The notes: a model not told the origin generated them from the sequence alone. DNA of 57,065 nucleotides from UBA6022 sp032154105 (GCA_032154105.1 JALDYI010000006.1:1-57065), one strand, 5' to 3'; shown: positions 31,746-40,981, counted from the stretch's first letter. Numbers and translations: made by a program.

Positions 31746-32264
31746 CTATTGACGGGTCTGGGTTGTCGTTTTTTGCCTTCGTCTTCTTCTTTTCCTCACG
31801 CAAGCTTCGCTGATCATTATTACTGCGACTATTACGGCAGTAGACAGCATGGTGATGAGCAGTGTCATAACTCCTTCAGTAACATTCTGGTGCGTATAGT
31901 CGTATGCCCAGTAGGCGAAAGCGCCGATGGATATATATGATACGATCGCAAGTCCAACTGCGCCCCACTTCCCCCATTTGAGCATTATCGCTCCAATCAT
32001 ACTGCCGAAGGTTGCGATTACGATCAGCCACAATGCCTCCGAGAATACTGGTGAATATCGACGTGATGAGACCTGTTCTATAGATGCACCATTATGTAGA
32101 GCGACGAAGCTATCGAAAGAATTATGTATGATAAAAAATACCATAGCACCACTAGAGAGTATCACCCAAAGACCTGGCTTACTCTTCAGTATTCGCTTCA
32201 AGTGTCGTGTTAGCTTACGCATTCGTTGCTTGAGTGTTTTAGCCTTGGGTGTTTTCGCCTTCAT
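31746..32264 (-). CDS. Hypothetical membrane protein, 172 aa
   Basis: Unknown. A very basic N-terminus (first 30 residues, many Lys/Arg), four hydrophobic segments (about 33-50, 75-95, 100-120, 130-155) and a basic C-terminus (RKRRRRRQK). TATAAT lies 9 nt before the ATG, so leaderless. No family recognised. Confidence 0.65.
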   Translation of the reverse strand: MKAKTPKAKTLKQRMRKLTRHLKRILKSKPGLWVILSSGAMVFFIIHNSFDSFVALHNGASIEQVSSRRYSPVFSEALWLIVIATFGSMIGAIMLKWGKWGAVGLAIVSYISIGAFAYWAYDYTHQNVTEGVMTLLITMLSTAVIVAVIMISEACVRKRRRRRQKTTTQTRQ

Positions 32265-32332
32265 GATGGTGCGATTATAGCAGATGATACGCCCAGCTCG
32301 TCGGTAATACTAGTGAGTCAGGCTAGGCAACT

Positions 32333-32986
32333 TCAGGCCTGATCTTTTATTCCTCTATAGACCAATTCAGCCACTCGCGCATGTGCTTCGGCGTCAATAT
32401 GAATGCCGTCAACACCTGTAGAGATAGCACTAAGAGCAACAAACCCAATGCCGAGCTTGGTGGCGAGTCGCCCATAGACATCCGTAAGGTCGCGTGACTT
32501 TTCAGCCGCATGTAAGTACTTGTCGCCAGCCCTGCAGTAGCCTGTCTCTTCATTAATGAAAGGTGGAGATACAAGTATCACCTTCGGACTGGTACTGCGG
32601 AATTGAGAGGGACGATTAATAATAATGTCGAGCAACTTATCCATACTCTCGCCGACCTGGTTAGCCGACATGTTCATTTCGTGCTTCAGCTCATTGGTGC
32701 CGAGTAGGACGATGACGCGATCCAAAGGATCCTGGCTGTCGAGACAGGCTTCGATATAGTCAAGCGCCCGCCTGCCCTCTTTGCCCGGGCGAGCGTCGCC
32801 GTTTTCAATCCCTCGAGAGTTTAAATTCTCTTCAATAATTTCGTAGCTGTCGCCAAGAAGCTGCTGCAGCTTCCCGGGCCAACGAACATCCGCAGCAAAT
32901 CGTTGATGTTTAGATCCAGGTACATAGCCCCAAGATATAGAATCTCCAAAGACCATTATTCGTTCGGCGGAAGTATTGACATTCAT
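32333..32986 (-). CDS. SGNH/GDSL hydrolase, cytosolic
   Basis: 217 aa. Block I MVFGDSISWGYVPG with the nucleophile Ser, block III VIVLLGTNELKHEM with the Asn, and block V around GVDGIHIDAEAHARVAELV with the catalytic Asp and His. It resembles arylesterase-type SGNH enzymes (FGDSxxWG). No signal peptide, so cytosolic. TATACT is 7 nt upstream of the ATG (leaderless). Substrate unknown. Confidence 0.87.
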   Translation of the reverse strand: MNVNTSAERIMVFGDSISWGYVPGSKHQRFAADVRWPGKLQQLLGDSYEIIEENLNSRGIENGDARPGKEGRRALDYIEACLDSQDPLDRVIVLLGTNELKHEMNMSANQVGESMDKLLDIIINRPSQFRSTSPKVILVSPPFINEETGYCRAGDKYLHAAEKSRDLTDVYGRLATKLGIGFVALSAISTGVDGIHIDAEAHARVAELVYRGIKDQA

Positions 32987-33103
32987 AGACGCTAGTATAG
33001 CAAACGTTTCATGTTTTAGAGTGTGAATCTCGTAGCATTGGCATACTAATTAAGATGATTTGCCTGCTCTGGTGTCCACTTGAGGCTTGCTGTGCTATTT
33101 GAT

Positions 33104-33436
33104 TTATCTAAAGATAGACATCATCGCAAGCCCCGCGCTCAGTACTGGAATAACAAGAAGTCCGGCCACGCCCCATCCGATCCAGGATGCAATAGATTCA
33201 TCGTGCTGAGATCGATGAAAAATAAAGTAATATGCAGCAAATTGGAAAGTTAATATGATTACGTCACCCCAGCCCATCAGATGAGATATATCAGAGCCAT
33301 AGATAAGGCGAAGTATAAGCGTCATAATAAACGGAGTTGCGATAACGAGACTAGCTGCAACTCTAGGAGATATGTTTACACGGCTCGATAGCTGATATAC
33401 CGCAAGAAAGGCCAAGACTAGAATGTGAGTTTGCAT
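33104..33436 (-). CDS. Hypothetical membrane protein, 110 aa
   Basis: Unknown. Four hydrophobic segments across the whole length and a short His/Ser-rich loop (FHRSQHDES). No SD before the ATG; a weak TAGACA is 11 nt upstream. Function not recognisable. Confidence 0.6.
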   Translation of the reverse strand: MQTHILVLAFLAVYQLSSRVNISPRVAASLVIATPFIMTLILRLIYGSDISHLMGWGDVIILTFQFAAYYFIFHRSQHDESIASWIGWGVAGLLVIPVLSAGLAMMSIFR

Positions 33437-33480
33437 ATAGTGAAGGGTGTCTACTGCCGAGTAATCGAATTAGTAGACTC

Positions 33481-34053
33481 TTAGTAATTCTTTATCATTT
33501 TTGCGACTTCGGCTAAAACTTTTCTTGTTTCATCATAATGCGCCCAGCATGATTCTTGCTTATGCATGAAAATATAGCGAAAATCATCTTTGGTCGGCTG
33601 TAGTGTGCCGGCCAAATCCCAATAAGAACGGTTAGGTTCATCGGTCTGACTTAGCGTGATTATCTTGTCACACGACGCATCGTGTTGTTCAGATTGGCGA
33701 CCAACAACTGAAGCTGTGCTCAGATAAAGCGTTGCCGGTTGCTCACCGTTAGCCCTGTAGTCATATCGCATGTCCCTACTCGCGTCGTTCAGCGGCATAT
33801 ATATTCGCGCTTCTGGGATGTAAACTCTGTTTTCTGCGACATCAATGACAGGCTGCCTATACCGACTTTCTTCCGATCGATTCACAAGTGTATATAAAGA
33901 CTCTTTTGAAATGGCTTCAGTATTATTCCATAGCCTTACTAGATACCACGCCGATACAATGTGAGCGACAAGGAGGATGCCGATTGCTATCCAAAGAATG
34001 AGCTCTTTTTTACTGGTAGCTTTCTGCTTTTGTGGAGTTTGTTTTTTTGTCAT
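33481..34053 (-). CDS. Hypothetical single-span membrane protein, 190 aa
   Basis: Unknown. A basic N-terminus (KKQTPQKQKATSKK), one membrane segment (residues 18-38) and an outer domain of about 150 residues with two cysteines (HDASCDKI and QESCWAH) that could pair outside the cell. TATGAT is 6 nt before the ATG (leaderless). Confidence 0.65.
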   Translation of the reverse strand: MTKKQTPQKQKATSKKELILWIAIGILLVAHIVSAWYLVRLWNNTEAISKESLYTLVNRSEESRYRQPVIDVAENRVYIPEARIYMPLNDASRDMRYDYRANGEQPATLYLSTASVVGRQSEQHDASCDKIITLSQTDEPNRSYWDLAGTLQPTKDDFRYIFMHKQESCWAHYDETRKVLAEVAKMIKNY

Positions 34054-34114
34054 ATAGCAATCATATCAAACTGAGGGGTATCTGTAAGTAAAATTATGTT
34101 TATGCTTCACGTCA

Positions 34115-34258
34115 CTAGCTAAGGCGATCTGCATCCTGGCTCAGTGCGCTACCTAGCTTTCCCTTTCCAGACTTAACCACGCCCCGGCCTATCTGTATGA
34201 CAACTACAAGATTAACAATAAGGCCATTGAGGACTGCTGACTTGAGTATCAACCACAA
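34115..34258 (-). CDS. Possible 47-aa single-span membrane protein
   Basis: A short open frame from a TTG codon encodes a hydrophobic helix (LILKSAVLNGLIVNLVVVIQI) followed by a charged tail ending DADRLS. The composition looks like a real small membrane protein, but there is no ATG or GTG start and no clear SD, so it may be chance. Confidence 0.25.
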   Translation of the reverse strand: MWLILKSAVLNGLIVNLVVVIQIGRGVVKSGKGKLGSALSQDADRLS

Positions 34259-34333
34259 AGTCTTAAACTGTGATGCAATGAGCGACCTCGGTGCGTGTTA
34301 TACTTGCGGAGGTATATAACATAAGGATAATTC

Positions 34334-34822
34334 GTGTTACTTTCTATTACGCTCTCAGTTTTCGCGCTCTCTGCAATATTCGTTTCTGGTATCCTGTATG
34401 GCTTCTCTGACTTCATTATGCGTGGCTTGAATAGCTTATCACCCAAAAGTGCAACTAGGGCTATGCAGAGTATTAACGTCACGGTCTACAAGTCGCTATT
34501 CATGGTTATGTTTATGATACTAGCCGTAGGGTCGCTTATTATTGCAATATGGTCGGTCGTCGTTTATGACTGGCAGGATTCAGCGATGACGATTCTAGGT
34601 TCTGCCCTATATATCTTTGGCATGTTTATGGTTACAGGCCGAGGTAATGTTCCACTTAATGAAGCCCTTCGTAACGCGGATAGTTCGGTACGCGATATTG
34701 ATGCAGTGTGGTCGAACTACTACCGCAAGTGGACAAGGCTCAACACTCTCCGTTGCATATTCGGAGTATTAGCAGGTATCTGCTGGCTGATATCTAGCTA
34801 TATGCTACGAGGGATGTCGTAG
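34334..34822 (+). CDS. DUF1772-like membrane protein
   Basis: 162 aa with four hydrophobic segments. The pattern NVPLNEALRNAD...VWSNYYRKWTRLNTLRC matches DUF1772 (anthrone-oxygenase-like) proteins, in which N-P-LN and W---WTR-N are conserved. The physiological role of bacterial members is not established. GTG start at 34334 with an AAGGA SD. Confidence 0.7.
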   Translation: MLLSITLSVFALSAIFVSGILYGFSDFIMRGLNSLSPKSATRAMQSINVTVYKSLFMVMFMILAVGSLIIAIWSVVVYDWQDSAMTILGSALYIFGMFMVTGRGNVPLNEALRNADSSVRDIDAVWSNYYRKWTRLNTLRCIFGVLAGICWLISSYMLRGMS

Positions 34823-35009
34823 ATAGCTGAGCTATTTTCGGCTATAACTATATCGCACTAATACTGCTCGGTGGATAAATTTTAAGACTATGCTATTGTA
34901 GATATGAAGTAAATCCGCCGAGCGGTCTGGTCGTTTAGCCTACGACACAAGCAGACTTGCGGTTTCTATCGAATATTGGCTGGTCGATAAAATTAACAAG
35001 GAGATCACT

Positions 35010-35207
35010 ATGGCTGATCACAATGAAAAAAGCGAAGAGCAGCGAAAAGAAGAGTACGACCAGTGGCGAGAGCTTTCTAAAGCTCACTGGAGTCACTGGC
35101 GCGCCTGGGGCTCTTGGTTTAGCTGGGGCTCACCAGTTGGGTTAGGACTGTTCGTTGTCCTGCTTGCAGTAGCGTTCGCAGTCTTTAAGTTTGCAATCAA
35201 TCTTTAA
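35010..35207 (+). CDS. Small single-span membrane protein, 65 aa
   Basis: Unknown. A hydrophilic, Glu/Lys/Trp-rich first half (KAHWSHWRAWGSWFSWG) and one C-terminal hydrophobic segment (about 42-64). Good SD AAGGAG before the ATG and a terminator right after, so this is a monocistronic small gene. Confidence 0.7.
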   Translation: MADHNEKSEEQRKEEYDQWRELSKAHWSHWRAWGSWFSWGSPVGLGLFVVLLAVAFAVFKFAINL

Positions 35208-35225
35208 GGCTGTGCAGCACAAGAG

Positions 35226-35251
35226 AACACCGTCGATAAGGCGGTGTTTTT
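35226..35251 (+). terminator. Rho-independent terminator
   Basis: Stem AACACCG/CGGTGTT (35226-35232 with 35242-35248), 9-nt loop, followed by a T-run. Ends the 65-aa gene. Confidence 0.8.
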
Positions 35252-35359
35252 GGTGTTGTCACGTCATGTACGCTGAGACTACGCGAATCAATCTTTGGAT
35301 ATCGTCGCGGCTTAAAGTTGGGCCGTTTTGCTTCGTAACCATCCCGCCACTCATCAACC

Positions 35360-35935
35360 TTATTTTTGAGCAATCACATTAAACACATGCCAATGTTTCG
35401 GGTTTCCATTTGCCATAAACCCATCTTCGTTCACCTCGTCAATCTCTACTACTTTGAAATTACTAAAAATCTTGTCAATATATGCACGCTCACAAAAAGA
35501 CATCTCAGCTTCTGGCGTATTCCATTCGTCGTCGATACCAAAGAGCTGTCCGACAAATAGTCCTCCTGGATTTACTGAATCAATGACTTTACTCATGACA
35601 CTGTCGAAACTGTCCGTTTTGGTAAAAGGGAGTGCGTAGTGCGCGTTTACTAAATCGTAGTGGCCAAAGACGAAGTCTTCGAAGCTAGCACAGGTAAATT
35701 CCAGTCTATTTTGATGCGGCAACCGGGCCAAGTGCTCCCCTGCTACGTGGTCTTTATCGACCGCCTTTACCTCAAATCCTTTTTCGAGCAAATACCGCGT
35801 ATCGCGACCAGCTCCACAACCAAGATCTATTGCTAGGCCTGGCTGCAATTTAAGTGAATCAAGCGCCTCGACGAGGAATCTCGATGGTTTAAGCGTCTTT
35901 GTGTTCTCGTAGAATTTACTCCAAGATTTTGACAT
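35360..35935 (-). CDS. Class I SAM-dependent methyltransferase
   Basis: 191 aa. The SAM-binding glycine motif is AIDLGCGAGRDTRYLLEKGFEVKAVDKD, with later VNAHYALPF and PGGLFVGQLFG segments typical of TehB-like/Methyltransf_11 folds. Target unknown. I choose the ATG at 35935; an in-frame ATG at 35953 overlaps TATACT, which makes a -10 box 6 nt before 35935 (leaderless). Confidence 0.85.
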   Translation of the reverse strand: MSKSWSKFYENTKTLKPSRFLVEALDSLKLQPGLAIDLGCGAGRDTRYLLEKGFEVKAVDKDHVAGEHLARLPHQNRLEFTCASFEDFVFGHYDLVNAHYALPFTKTDSFDSVMSKVIDSVNPGGLFVGQLFGIDDEWNTPEAEMSFCERAYIDKIFSNFKVVEIDEVNEDGFMANGNPKHWHVFNVIAQK

Positions 35936-36045
35936 AGAAGTAGTATATAACAAATGACTCTCGTAGAGATCATACCCTTGTTATTCTTATGTGTAACAGG
36001 GTCTTGAGGATGATTGCAGCGCCTATTGTGTAATAATGTAGTCAT

Positions 36046-36564
36046 ATGCCTAAATTGATCATTATTCGAGGAAATTCCGGAAGCGGCAAGTCTGTAATTG
36101 CAAAGCAGCTGCAGCAAGACTTGCAGCCTAGATTCGCAAAGGATTTAGGTCACGGCACTATGCTTGTCTCACAAGATGTTATTCGTCGTGATATCCTCCG
36201 AACGAAAGATGGCCCAGGTAATCCATCTGTTCAATTAATAAAAGACACCGCGACCTATGGGCTGAATATAGGCTTCGACGTTATTATTGAGGGTATTCTA
36301 GTTCGAAACGTGTATGGCACAATGTTGCGTGAGCTCTCGGCTCTCTTTACTGAGACGCACGCGTATTATTTTGACATATCGTTCGAGGAGACCCTGCGCC
36401 GTCATCACACAAAGCCAAACGCGCACGAGTTCGGAGAAGAAGAAATGCGTCGATGGTATGTGCCGAAAGATCTATTGAGCCTACCCGATGAAAGAATTTT
36501 TAATGATCACCAATCGCAAAATGATATTTTTCGATCAATCCTAAGTGACCTGCAAGACAAGTAA
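36046..36564 (+). CDS. Zeta-toxin-like P-loop kinase
   Basis: 172 aa. Walker A IIRGNSGSGKSVIAKQL at the N-terminus, then VSQDVIRRDIL and a second strand VIIEGILV. This layout is like AAA_33/zeta-toxin-type kinases. It starts a cluster of similar small phosphotransferases but is on the opposite strand. No antitoxin-like partner is adjacent. TAATGT is 6 nt before the ATG (weak -10, leaderless). Confidence 0.78.
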   Translation: MPKLIIIRGNSGSGKSVIAKQLQQDLQPRFAKDLGHGTMLVSQDVIRRDILRTKDGPGNPSVQLIKDTATYGLNIGFDVIIEGILVRNVYGTMLRELSALFTETHAYYFDISFEETLRRHHTKPNAHEFGEEEMRRWYVPKDLLSLPDERIFNDHQSQNDIFRSILSDLQDK

Positions 36565-36632
36565 AGTAAAATTACTATATTAATCCACGTTTGCTTATGC
36601 ATCAGCAAACTATCACGGACTAGCCATGGAGC

Positions 36633-37136
36633 TTACAGCCTTGTCTGAATGCTACTTATGACATCATCCAGTAGTCTATTATTGTCGATTACGATCTCGT
36701 ATGGGTGAATGTCGATGGGGTTATCGCGCATCCAATCTAATGCATGAGTTTCGTCAATCGTAGGATTGAAATCCAATTTTCGCTCGGGGTTTTGAACTCG
36801 TCTTATTAGCTCACTATCATCAACGCTAAGACGAAAAATCTTGGTCTCAGTGTCAACATCGCCTGCCGCTTTTTCGTATGGCGCCAAGCTAGATAGACTA
36901 CTAAATCCGCGAGCAACAATAACATTCTTACCTTCACTGAGCAGCTTCTTGCATATCGCTAGCTCCAATTGGGCTATTTCATCATAAATCCCCTCGTCGT
37001 CACCGGTAACCCTTGCGATAAAAGTAAGGATCGCGTTATGGTCAATGAACTCGCCGATGCCGTTAGCCTGTAGTCTCTTGCCGATAGTTGTCTTGCCCGA
37101 GCCTGGGTAGCCGCGAAGAATAATGAGTTTCGTCAT
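36633..37136 (-). CDS. P-loop kinase (AAA_33-like)
   Basis: 167 aa. Walker A LRGYPGSGKTTIGKRL, then a short Asp/Ile-rich core and VIVARGFSSL in place of the second strand. Probably a small-molecule or nucleotide kinase; the substrate is unknown. TATCAT lies 6 nt before the ATG. Confidence 0.75.
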   Translation of the reverse strand: MTKLIILRGYPGSGKTTIGKRLQANGIGEFIDHNAILTFIARVTGDDEGIYDEIAQLELAICKKLLSEGKNVIVARGFSSLSSLAPYEKAAGDVDTETKIFRLSVDDSELIRRVQNPERKLDFNPTIDETHALDWMRDNPIDIHPYEIVIDNNRLLDDVISSIQTRL

Positions 37137-37176
37137 TATTTAATGATAGCAATAGCCCCGCGAAGATGAAACTCCT

Positions 37177-37539
37177 CTAGATTAATCCTTGTCGCGTCAA
37201 CTCCGGAAGTAGCTTATGGCGTAGCCTGCCCGAGACTTTTGTATTATCACCTCTTTGATACCAAATGAAATCAGTAACTTCATTACCAACTTTCAAGTCG
37301 TCGCCCATCTCAACCGTGAAAGTTGTCACATGCTGAGCATTGTACTGAAATGTCATATACTCCTCGAGGCTAACTATTTCTACGCCTAATTCTTCTTGCA
37401 TCTCTCGGCGCAGAGCCTGCTCTGGCGACTCACCCTCCTCGATACCACCGCCAGGAGTCCAGTAGTAGCCGGCGTTATGACCGGTAACAAGAAGTAACTT
37501 CTTATTCTTTATGATAATAGCTCGGGACGTATGTCTCAT
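37177..37539 (-). CDS. NUDIX hydrolase
   Basis: 120 aa with a perfect NUDIX box (GGGIEEGESPEQALRREMQE, continuing ELGV). Short, MutT-size. TAAACT lies 6 nt before the ATG. It sits within the P-loop kinase cluster, so a link to nucleotide or sugar-nucleotide metabolism is plausible but unproved. Confidence 0.88.
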   Translation of the reverse strand: MRHTSRAIIIKNKKLLLVTGHNAGYYWTPGGGIEEGESPEQALRREMQEELGVEIVSLEEYMTFQYNAQHVTTFTVEMGDDLKVGNEVTDFIWYQRGDNTKVSGRLRHKLLPELTRQGLI

Positions 37540-37692
37540 ATAACTAGTTTATCAGCATATGATAAGAATAAGCATCTACGTATGCGTTGCCACTTCCATA
37601 CTCTATTCGCAGTTAGTAGGATGATCGCCGTGCAGAGGGTCTCTATTCATGATATTTATGCTTGGCAGCACCTAGTGGACGAGTTTAGAACT

Positions 37693-38361
37693 TTACCTTA
37701 CGAGAAACGGTGAGTTAACGTCATTGTTATTTACTATAATGTCCGCATTATGCTCTGGCTTTTCTTCGTCGTAATAAATAGCTTGACTAGCAATGTAGCG
37801 GTCGATGTATTTTCGCCTTGCCTCTTCGTAGCTACCTATGCGCAGTTCGTCTCGCTTTGCGCCACGCTCAATAACTACCTCATCATTTGTGCGCAAGAGG
37901 ATTTTGACATCCCAATAATCCGCTAGGTCTCTTTTGTAAAGAAACACGCCATCGATAATGACGATTGCGTCTGCGTTGGCAACTTTGTCTGGCGAGTCAG
38001 TTGCAGTGTCGGCGGCATGGTCAAAAATCTTGTCTTTATAGATCCAGCTGTCACTTTGATGTAGTGGCAATAATACATACTTAACAAAGCCGTCGAAGTT
38101 AAACGTATATTCATAGCAACTTCGTCCGGCAGACGCAGCTGGAGTGTACCTTATGGCTCTCTCGTTCATAAAATCATCAATACTGATACGGATAACCTGG
38201 CGATCGGTCCTTTCTGTGAGATACTGCGCAAGAATGTCAGCCATCATTGTTTTGCCGGACGCGTCTTTACCGTTAATCGCCACCAGCAACGGGCGGTCGA
38301 TCGGTTTGTTGAGAATTTCATTCGAAATAGCCTGGTATACTGCTCGTTGAGAATCGGTCAT
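37693..38361 (-). CDS. Uridine kinase-like protein
   Basis: 222 aa. Walker A AINGKDASGKTMMADIL, the ISIDDFMNER segment matching the Asp-Asp-Phe substrate motif of uridine kinases, IIDGVFL and a lid region RDELRIGSYEEARRKYIDRY. May phosphorylate a nucleoside or a related alcohol. TATGAT is 6 nt before the ATG, and a terminator of the upstream gene lies just before that. Confidence 0.82.
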   Translation of the reverse strand: MTDSQRAVYQAISNEILNKPIDRPLLVAINGKDASGKTMMADILAQYLTERTDRQVIRISIDDFMNERAIRYTPAASAGRSCYEYTFNFDGFVKYVLLPLHQSDSWIYKDKIFDHAADTATDSPDKVANADAIVIIDGVFLYKRDLADYWDVKILLRTNDEVVIERGAKRDELRIGSYEEARRKYIDRYIASQAIYYDEEKPEHNADIIVNNNDVNSPFLVR

Positions 38362-38375
38362 TTTTATATCATAAC

Positions 38376-38405
38376 AAAAATAGACCTCCTAGCGGAGATC
38401 TATTT
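38376..38405 (-). terminator. Terminator between two kinase genes
   Basis: An inverted repeat (AAATAGA...TCTATTT outside, CTCC/GGAG inside) with a 4-nt loop followed on the minus strand by a short U-run. Ends the upstream kinase transcript; the next gene's -10 box follows immediately. Confidence 0.7.
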
Positions 38406-38451
38406 AAACATGAGCCCTATAGCAGCCGCTAGTGGGTGATTTGGAACTTTC

Positions 38452-39057
38452 TCAACTAAGAATCTCTAATATATTAATTAAGTCGTCATTAGTTTTATTA
38501 ACTTCAACGATGGGTTGATGATATTTTGTTGCTTCTTTTTTAATCATGCTATTAAAGATCTCGACCCATTCAAGCTCATACTCTTTTAGTTCATCCGCGT
38601 ATGAATCTGCTTTGCCATACAGCCCGCGCGTAAAGATAACACTTCTTGTTCGCACTACGTCCTGATCTGAAAGAAAGACGGATTGAACATTGCTTCGCTT
38701 GGTTTGCTCGTCAGCAACTAGCTTAGGTAGTATATTAACGCCCTCGAGAATAAAGCCATCTCGCCAGGTCCAATCATTATTGATCATAAAGCTAATACCC
38801 GGCCAAGTGGCTACGCCCTGCTCGTATTCCATTTCGGCTATTTGTTTTGGGGTAAACTTTTTGAAGTATTCCTCGGCAGCCACGCCGCCTGATATCCGCA
38901 GTGGCGAGCTTGAGCTTGGATCAATCGCCGACTTCATAATTTCACGCACCTGATCAGTGGACATCCATGGTAGGCCAAAATGCTCCGAGAGCTTCTTTGC
39001 AATTGTTGATTTACCAACCGTCGGCATCCCACCAATAAGAATAATCCGTCTTGTCAT
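38452..39057 (-). CDS. P-loop kinase (2-phosphoglycerate-kinase-like)
   Basis: 201 aa. Walker A IGGMPTVGKSTIAKKLSEHFG, then WMSTDQVREIM and FILEGVNILP, matching the layout of 2-phosphoglycerate kinase/zeta-like proteins (the D of STDQ and E of LEG are typical). Substrate not defined. TATGCT is 6 nt before the ATG (leaderless). Confidence 0.78.
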   Translation of the reverse strand: MTRRIILIGGMPTVGKSTIAKKLSEHFGLPWMSTDQVREIMKSAIDPSSSSPLRISGGVAAEEYFKKFTPKQIAEMEYEQGVATWPGISFMINNDWTWRDGFILEGVNILPKLVADEQTKRSNVQSVFLSDQDVVRTRSVIFTRGLYGKADSYADELKEYELEWVEIFNSMIKKEATKYHQPIVEVNKTNDDLINILEILS

Positions 39058-39069
39058 ACTTCAAGCATA

Positions 39070-39096
39070 ACAAAAAGTCTCCAGAACGGAGATTAA
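39070..39096 (-). terminator. Terminator after the CYTH-like gene
   Basis: ATCTCC-GTTCT-GGAGAC on the minus strand followed by five U. Ends the gene at 39153-39683. Confidence 0.75.
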
Positions 39097-39152
39097 TTTA
39101 ATTATACTTAAGCTTGGCGGCCCCCTGTGGAAGAATTACGAACTTATTTCAA

Positions 39153-39683
39153 TCAAAGTGCACCGGCTACACGATAGCCGTAGTATCGAACATCGCCAGT
39201 AACTTCAGTTAGACCAATCGAGAACTTTGCAGCGTCAAATGAACTCCTGTCTTTTTCAGTATCTGCATCGGCTTCTAGAATGAGTAGGTCACTTTGGGCA
39301 AACTCGTCGAACTTAATAGAAAAAACAATATCGTTTTGAGCATACTCGAATTCATGACGCCGCTTTTCTACGTGAAGGATCGATGATTTAATAAGTTCAT
39401 CATACTGTTCCTCGTCGATTTTTTCCTTTGTTGAAGTTCTATTTCCAGCTTTAGTCACTTTTGATATCAAAAGTATCTGAACTTCCCCGTTATCAAATTT
39501 TTTATAAGCAAGCTTTTTCTCATTATCTTCATTCAACCCCAACCAATCTGTAATTAAGTCATAAGATCTAACATCGTTTTCTTTGAGGAAATCACGTTCA
39601 GAATTGGTTACAATAAATTTTCGTGCATTATCGTCAATAATTTCCTTGTTCTCTGATTTATTTATAGGTATTTCGGCTGACAT
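39153..39683 (-). CDS. CYTH-like phosphotransferase/triphosphatase-fold protein
   Basis: 176 aa. KFIVTNSERDFL at the start, then KKFDNGEVQILLISKV, KRRHEFEYAQNDIVFSIKFDEFA and LLILEADADTEKD. The alternating charged beta-strands and the L-ILEAD signature resemble the CYTH/triphosphate-tunnel fold, in which Glu and Lys/Arg pairs bind metal-triphosphate. The classical EXEXK start is not clear, so this is a tentative assignment. TATAAT is 7 nt before the ATG. It neighbours the P-loop kinases. Confidence 0.55.
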   Translation of the reverse strand: MSAEIPINKSENKEIIDDNARKFIVTNSERDFLKENDVRSYDLITDWLGLNEDNEKKLAYKKFDNGEVQILLISKVTKAGNRTSTKEKIDEEQYDELIKSSILHVEKRRHEFEYAQNDIVFSIKFDEFAQSDLLILEADADTEKDRSSFDAAKFSIGLTEVTGDVRYYGYRVAGAL

Positions 39684-39766
39684 GTCTATGATTATAGTCT
39701 ATTTAATAACACATTTGAAAAATAAAATAGACTATAAAAATGCAGTATATTCAAGCATAAGCTCTA

Positions 39767-39839
39767 TGGCAGGGGCACGTGGAATCGAACCACGACCCTA
39801 GGTTTTGGAGACCCATATGCTAACCTCTATCGGACACTC
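39767..39839 (-). pseudogene. Decayed tRNA-Trp copy (att-like)
   Basis: 39767-39825 matches the intact tRNA-Trp (48547-48605) over 59 bp with two mismatches, including the anticodon loop, T-arm, acceptor 3' strand and CCA. The 5' acceptor strand is gone and reads GAGTGTCC, so it cannot fold into a tRNA. Confidence 0.75.
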
Positions 39840-39970
39840 ATTCCTAATCTGTCGGTAATTTCAATAATGGTTTATTTTTCCTCCTAGTCTATAGGTCTCC
39901 AAAATTAATCAATACGTTTCTATTTAGAGCGATTGATCCTACAGCCCACAGTGTAGAATAGAAAGAGTAC

Positions 39971-40981
39971 ATGGAGTTTAAAAAGTATATTAGGTCAAAG
40001 CGGTTACCTATCTTGGGAATGGGTCTATTAATTGTCGCCGCTTTATTTTTTATTCGCTATACTACCAACGATTCAGTGGGTCTTAATCTGCCGAATCAAG
40101 CACGAGACCTTTTTACAATCAGTATTAGTGTTATTTTAGAATCCTTGCCATTCATCGTGCTTGGGGTGCTTCTTTCTATTGCCGTGCAGGTTTGGCTACC
40201 TGAAGACTTTATAATTAAGCGACTGCCAAAGAACCCGATTCTGCGTCGAATGACCATCTCATTTTTAGGGATGCTTCTGCCCGTGTGTGAATGCGGCAAC
40301 GTGCCACTTGCCCGAGGATTAATAGTTAAAGGCCTCACCGTGCCTGACTCCCTGACGTTCTTGCTAGCCGCGCCAATTCTTAACCCAATTACTATTATTA
40401 CAACCCAGCAAGCATTCGGCGGCGATATGACAGTTCTCGTTGCGCGACTCTTAGGGGGCTTTCTTATAGCAAATATTATTGGAATGATTTTCAGTAGGTA
40501 TCCTTCAAACAAAAGCATGCTCTCAGACAGTTTCCAAGCTATTTGCGAGCAACCCGATCCTCATAATCATACACACAAGAAGCACATGAAGCGAAGTGCC
40601 AAGATTTTACTCCAGGAGTTGAACGCAATTATGCCCGCCCTTTTCATAGGAGCATTCATCGCCGGCGCCGTGCAATTGCTTGGTCCTCGCGAGTTACTTT
40701 CTATTCTCGGTGCAGATCCGATTCTGTCTATTCTTGCAATGATGCTACTGGCCTTTATAGTATCGATTTGCTCTAACGTCGATGCTTTCTTTGCCCTCGC
40801 CTTTAAAAATACCTTTACTACTGGTGCAATTGTCAGCTTCCTTACGTTTGGTCCTATGATTGATATTAAAATGCTGGCTCTCATGAGGACGACGTACCGG
40901 CCGGCGGTAATTGCGCAAGTTGTTGCGCTAGCTGCTCTCATGAGTCTTGTCTTAGGACTGGTGGTCAATTATGCCTTCTAA
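39971..40981 (+). CDS. UPF0718 (ArsP-like) permease
   Basis: 336 aa, eight to ten membrane segments in two halves. The family motifs are clear: LPVCECGNVPLARGLI in the first half and SICSNVDAFFALAF in the second. Members are predicted metal/metalloid or organo-arsenic permeases; the substrate here is not known. A cytosolic linker rich in His (DPHNHTHKKHMKR) sits in the middle. Start ATG 39971; TAGAAT lies 11 nt upstream. It overlaps the DUF1980 gene by 11 nt, the usual partner of this permease. Confidence 0.85.
   Translation: MEFKKYIRSKRLPILGMGLLIVAALFFIRYTTNDSVGLNLPNQARDLFTISISVILESLPFIVLGVLLSIAVQVWLPEDFIIKRLPKNPILRRMTISFLGMLLPVCECGNVPLARGLIVKGLTVPDSLTFLLAAPILNPITIITTQQAFGGDMTVLVARLLGGFLIANIIGMIFSRYPSNKSMLSDSFQAICEQPDPHNHTHKKHMKRSAKILLQELNAIMPALFIGAFIAGAVQLLGPRELLSILGADPILSILAMMLLAFIVSICSNVDAFFALAFKNTFTTGAIVSFLTFGPMIDIKMLALMRTTYRPAVIAQVVALAALMSLVLGLVVNYAF

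Noticed and set aside
36046..36564. Zeta-toxin/antitoxin module
   Set aside because: The kinase fold is similar but no antitoxin-like small gene is next to it.
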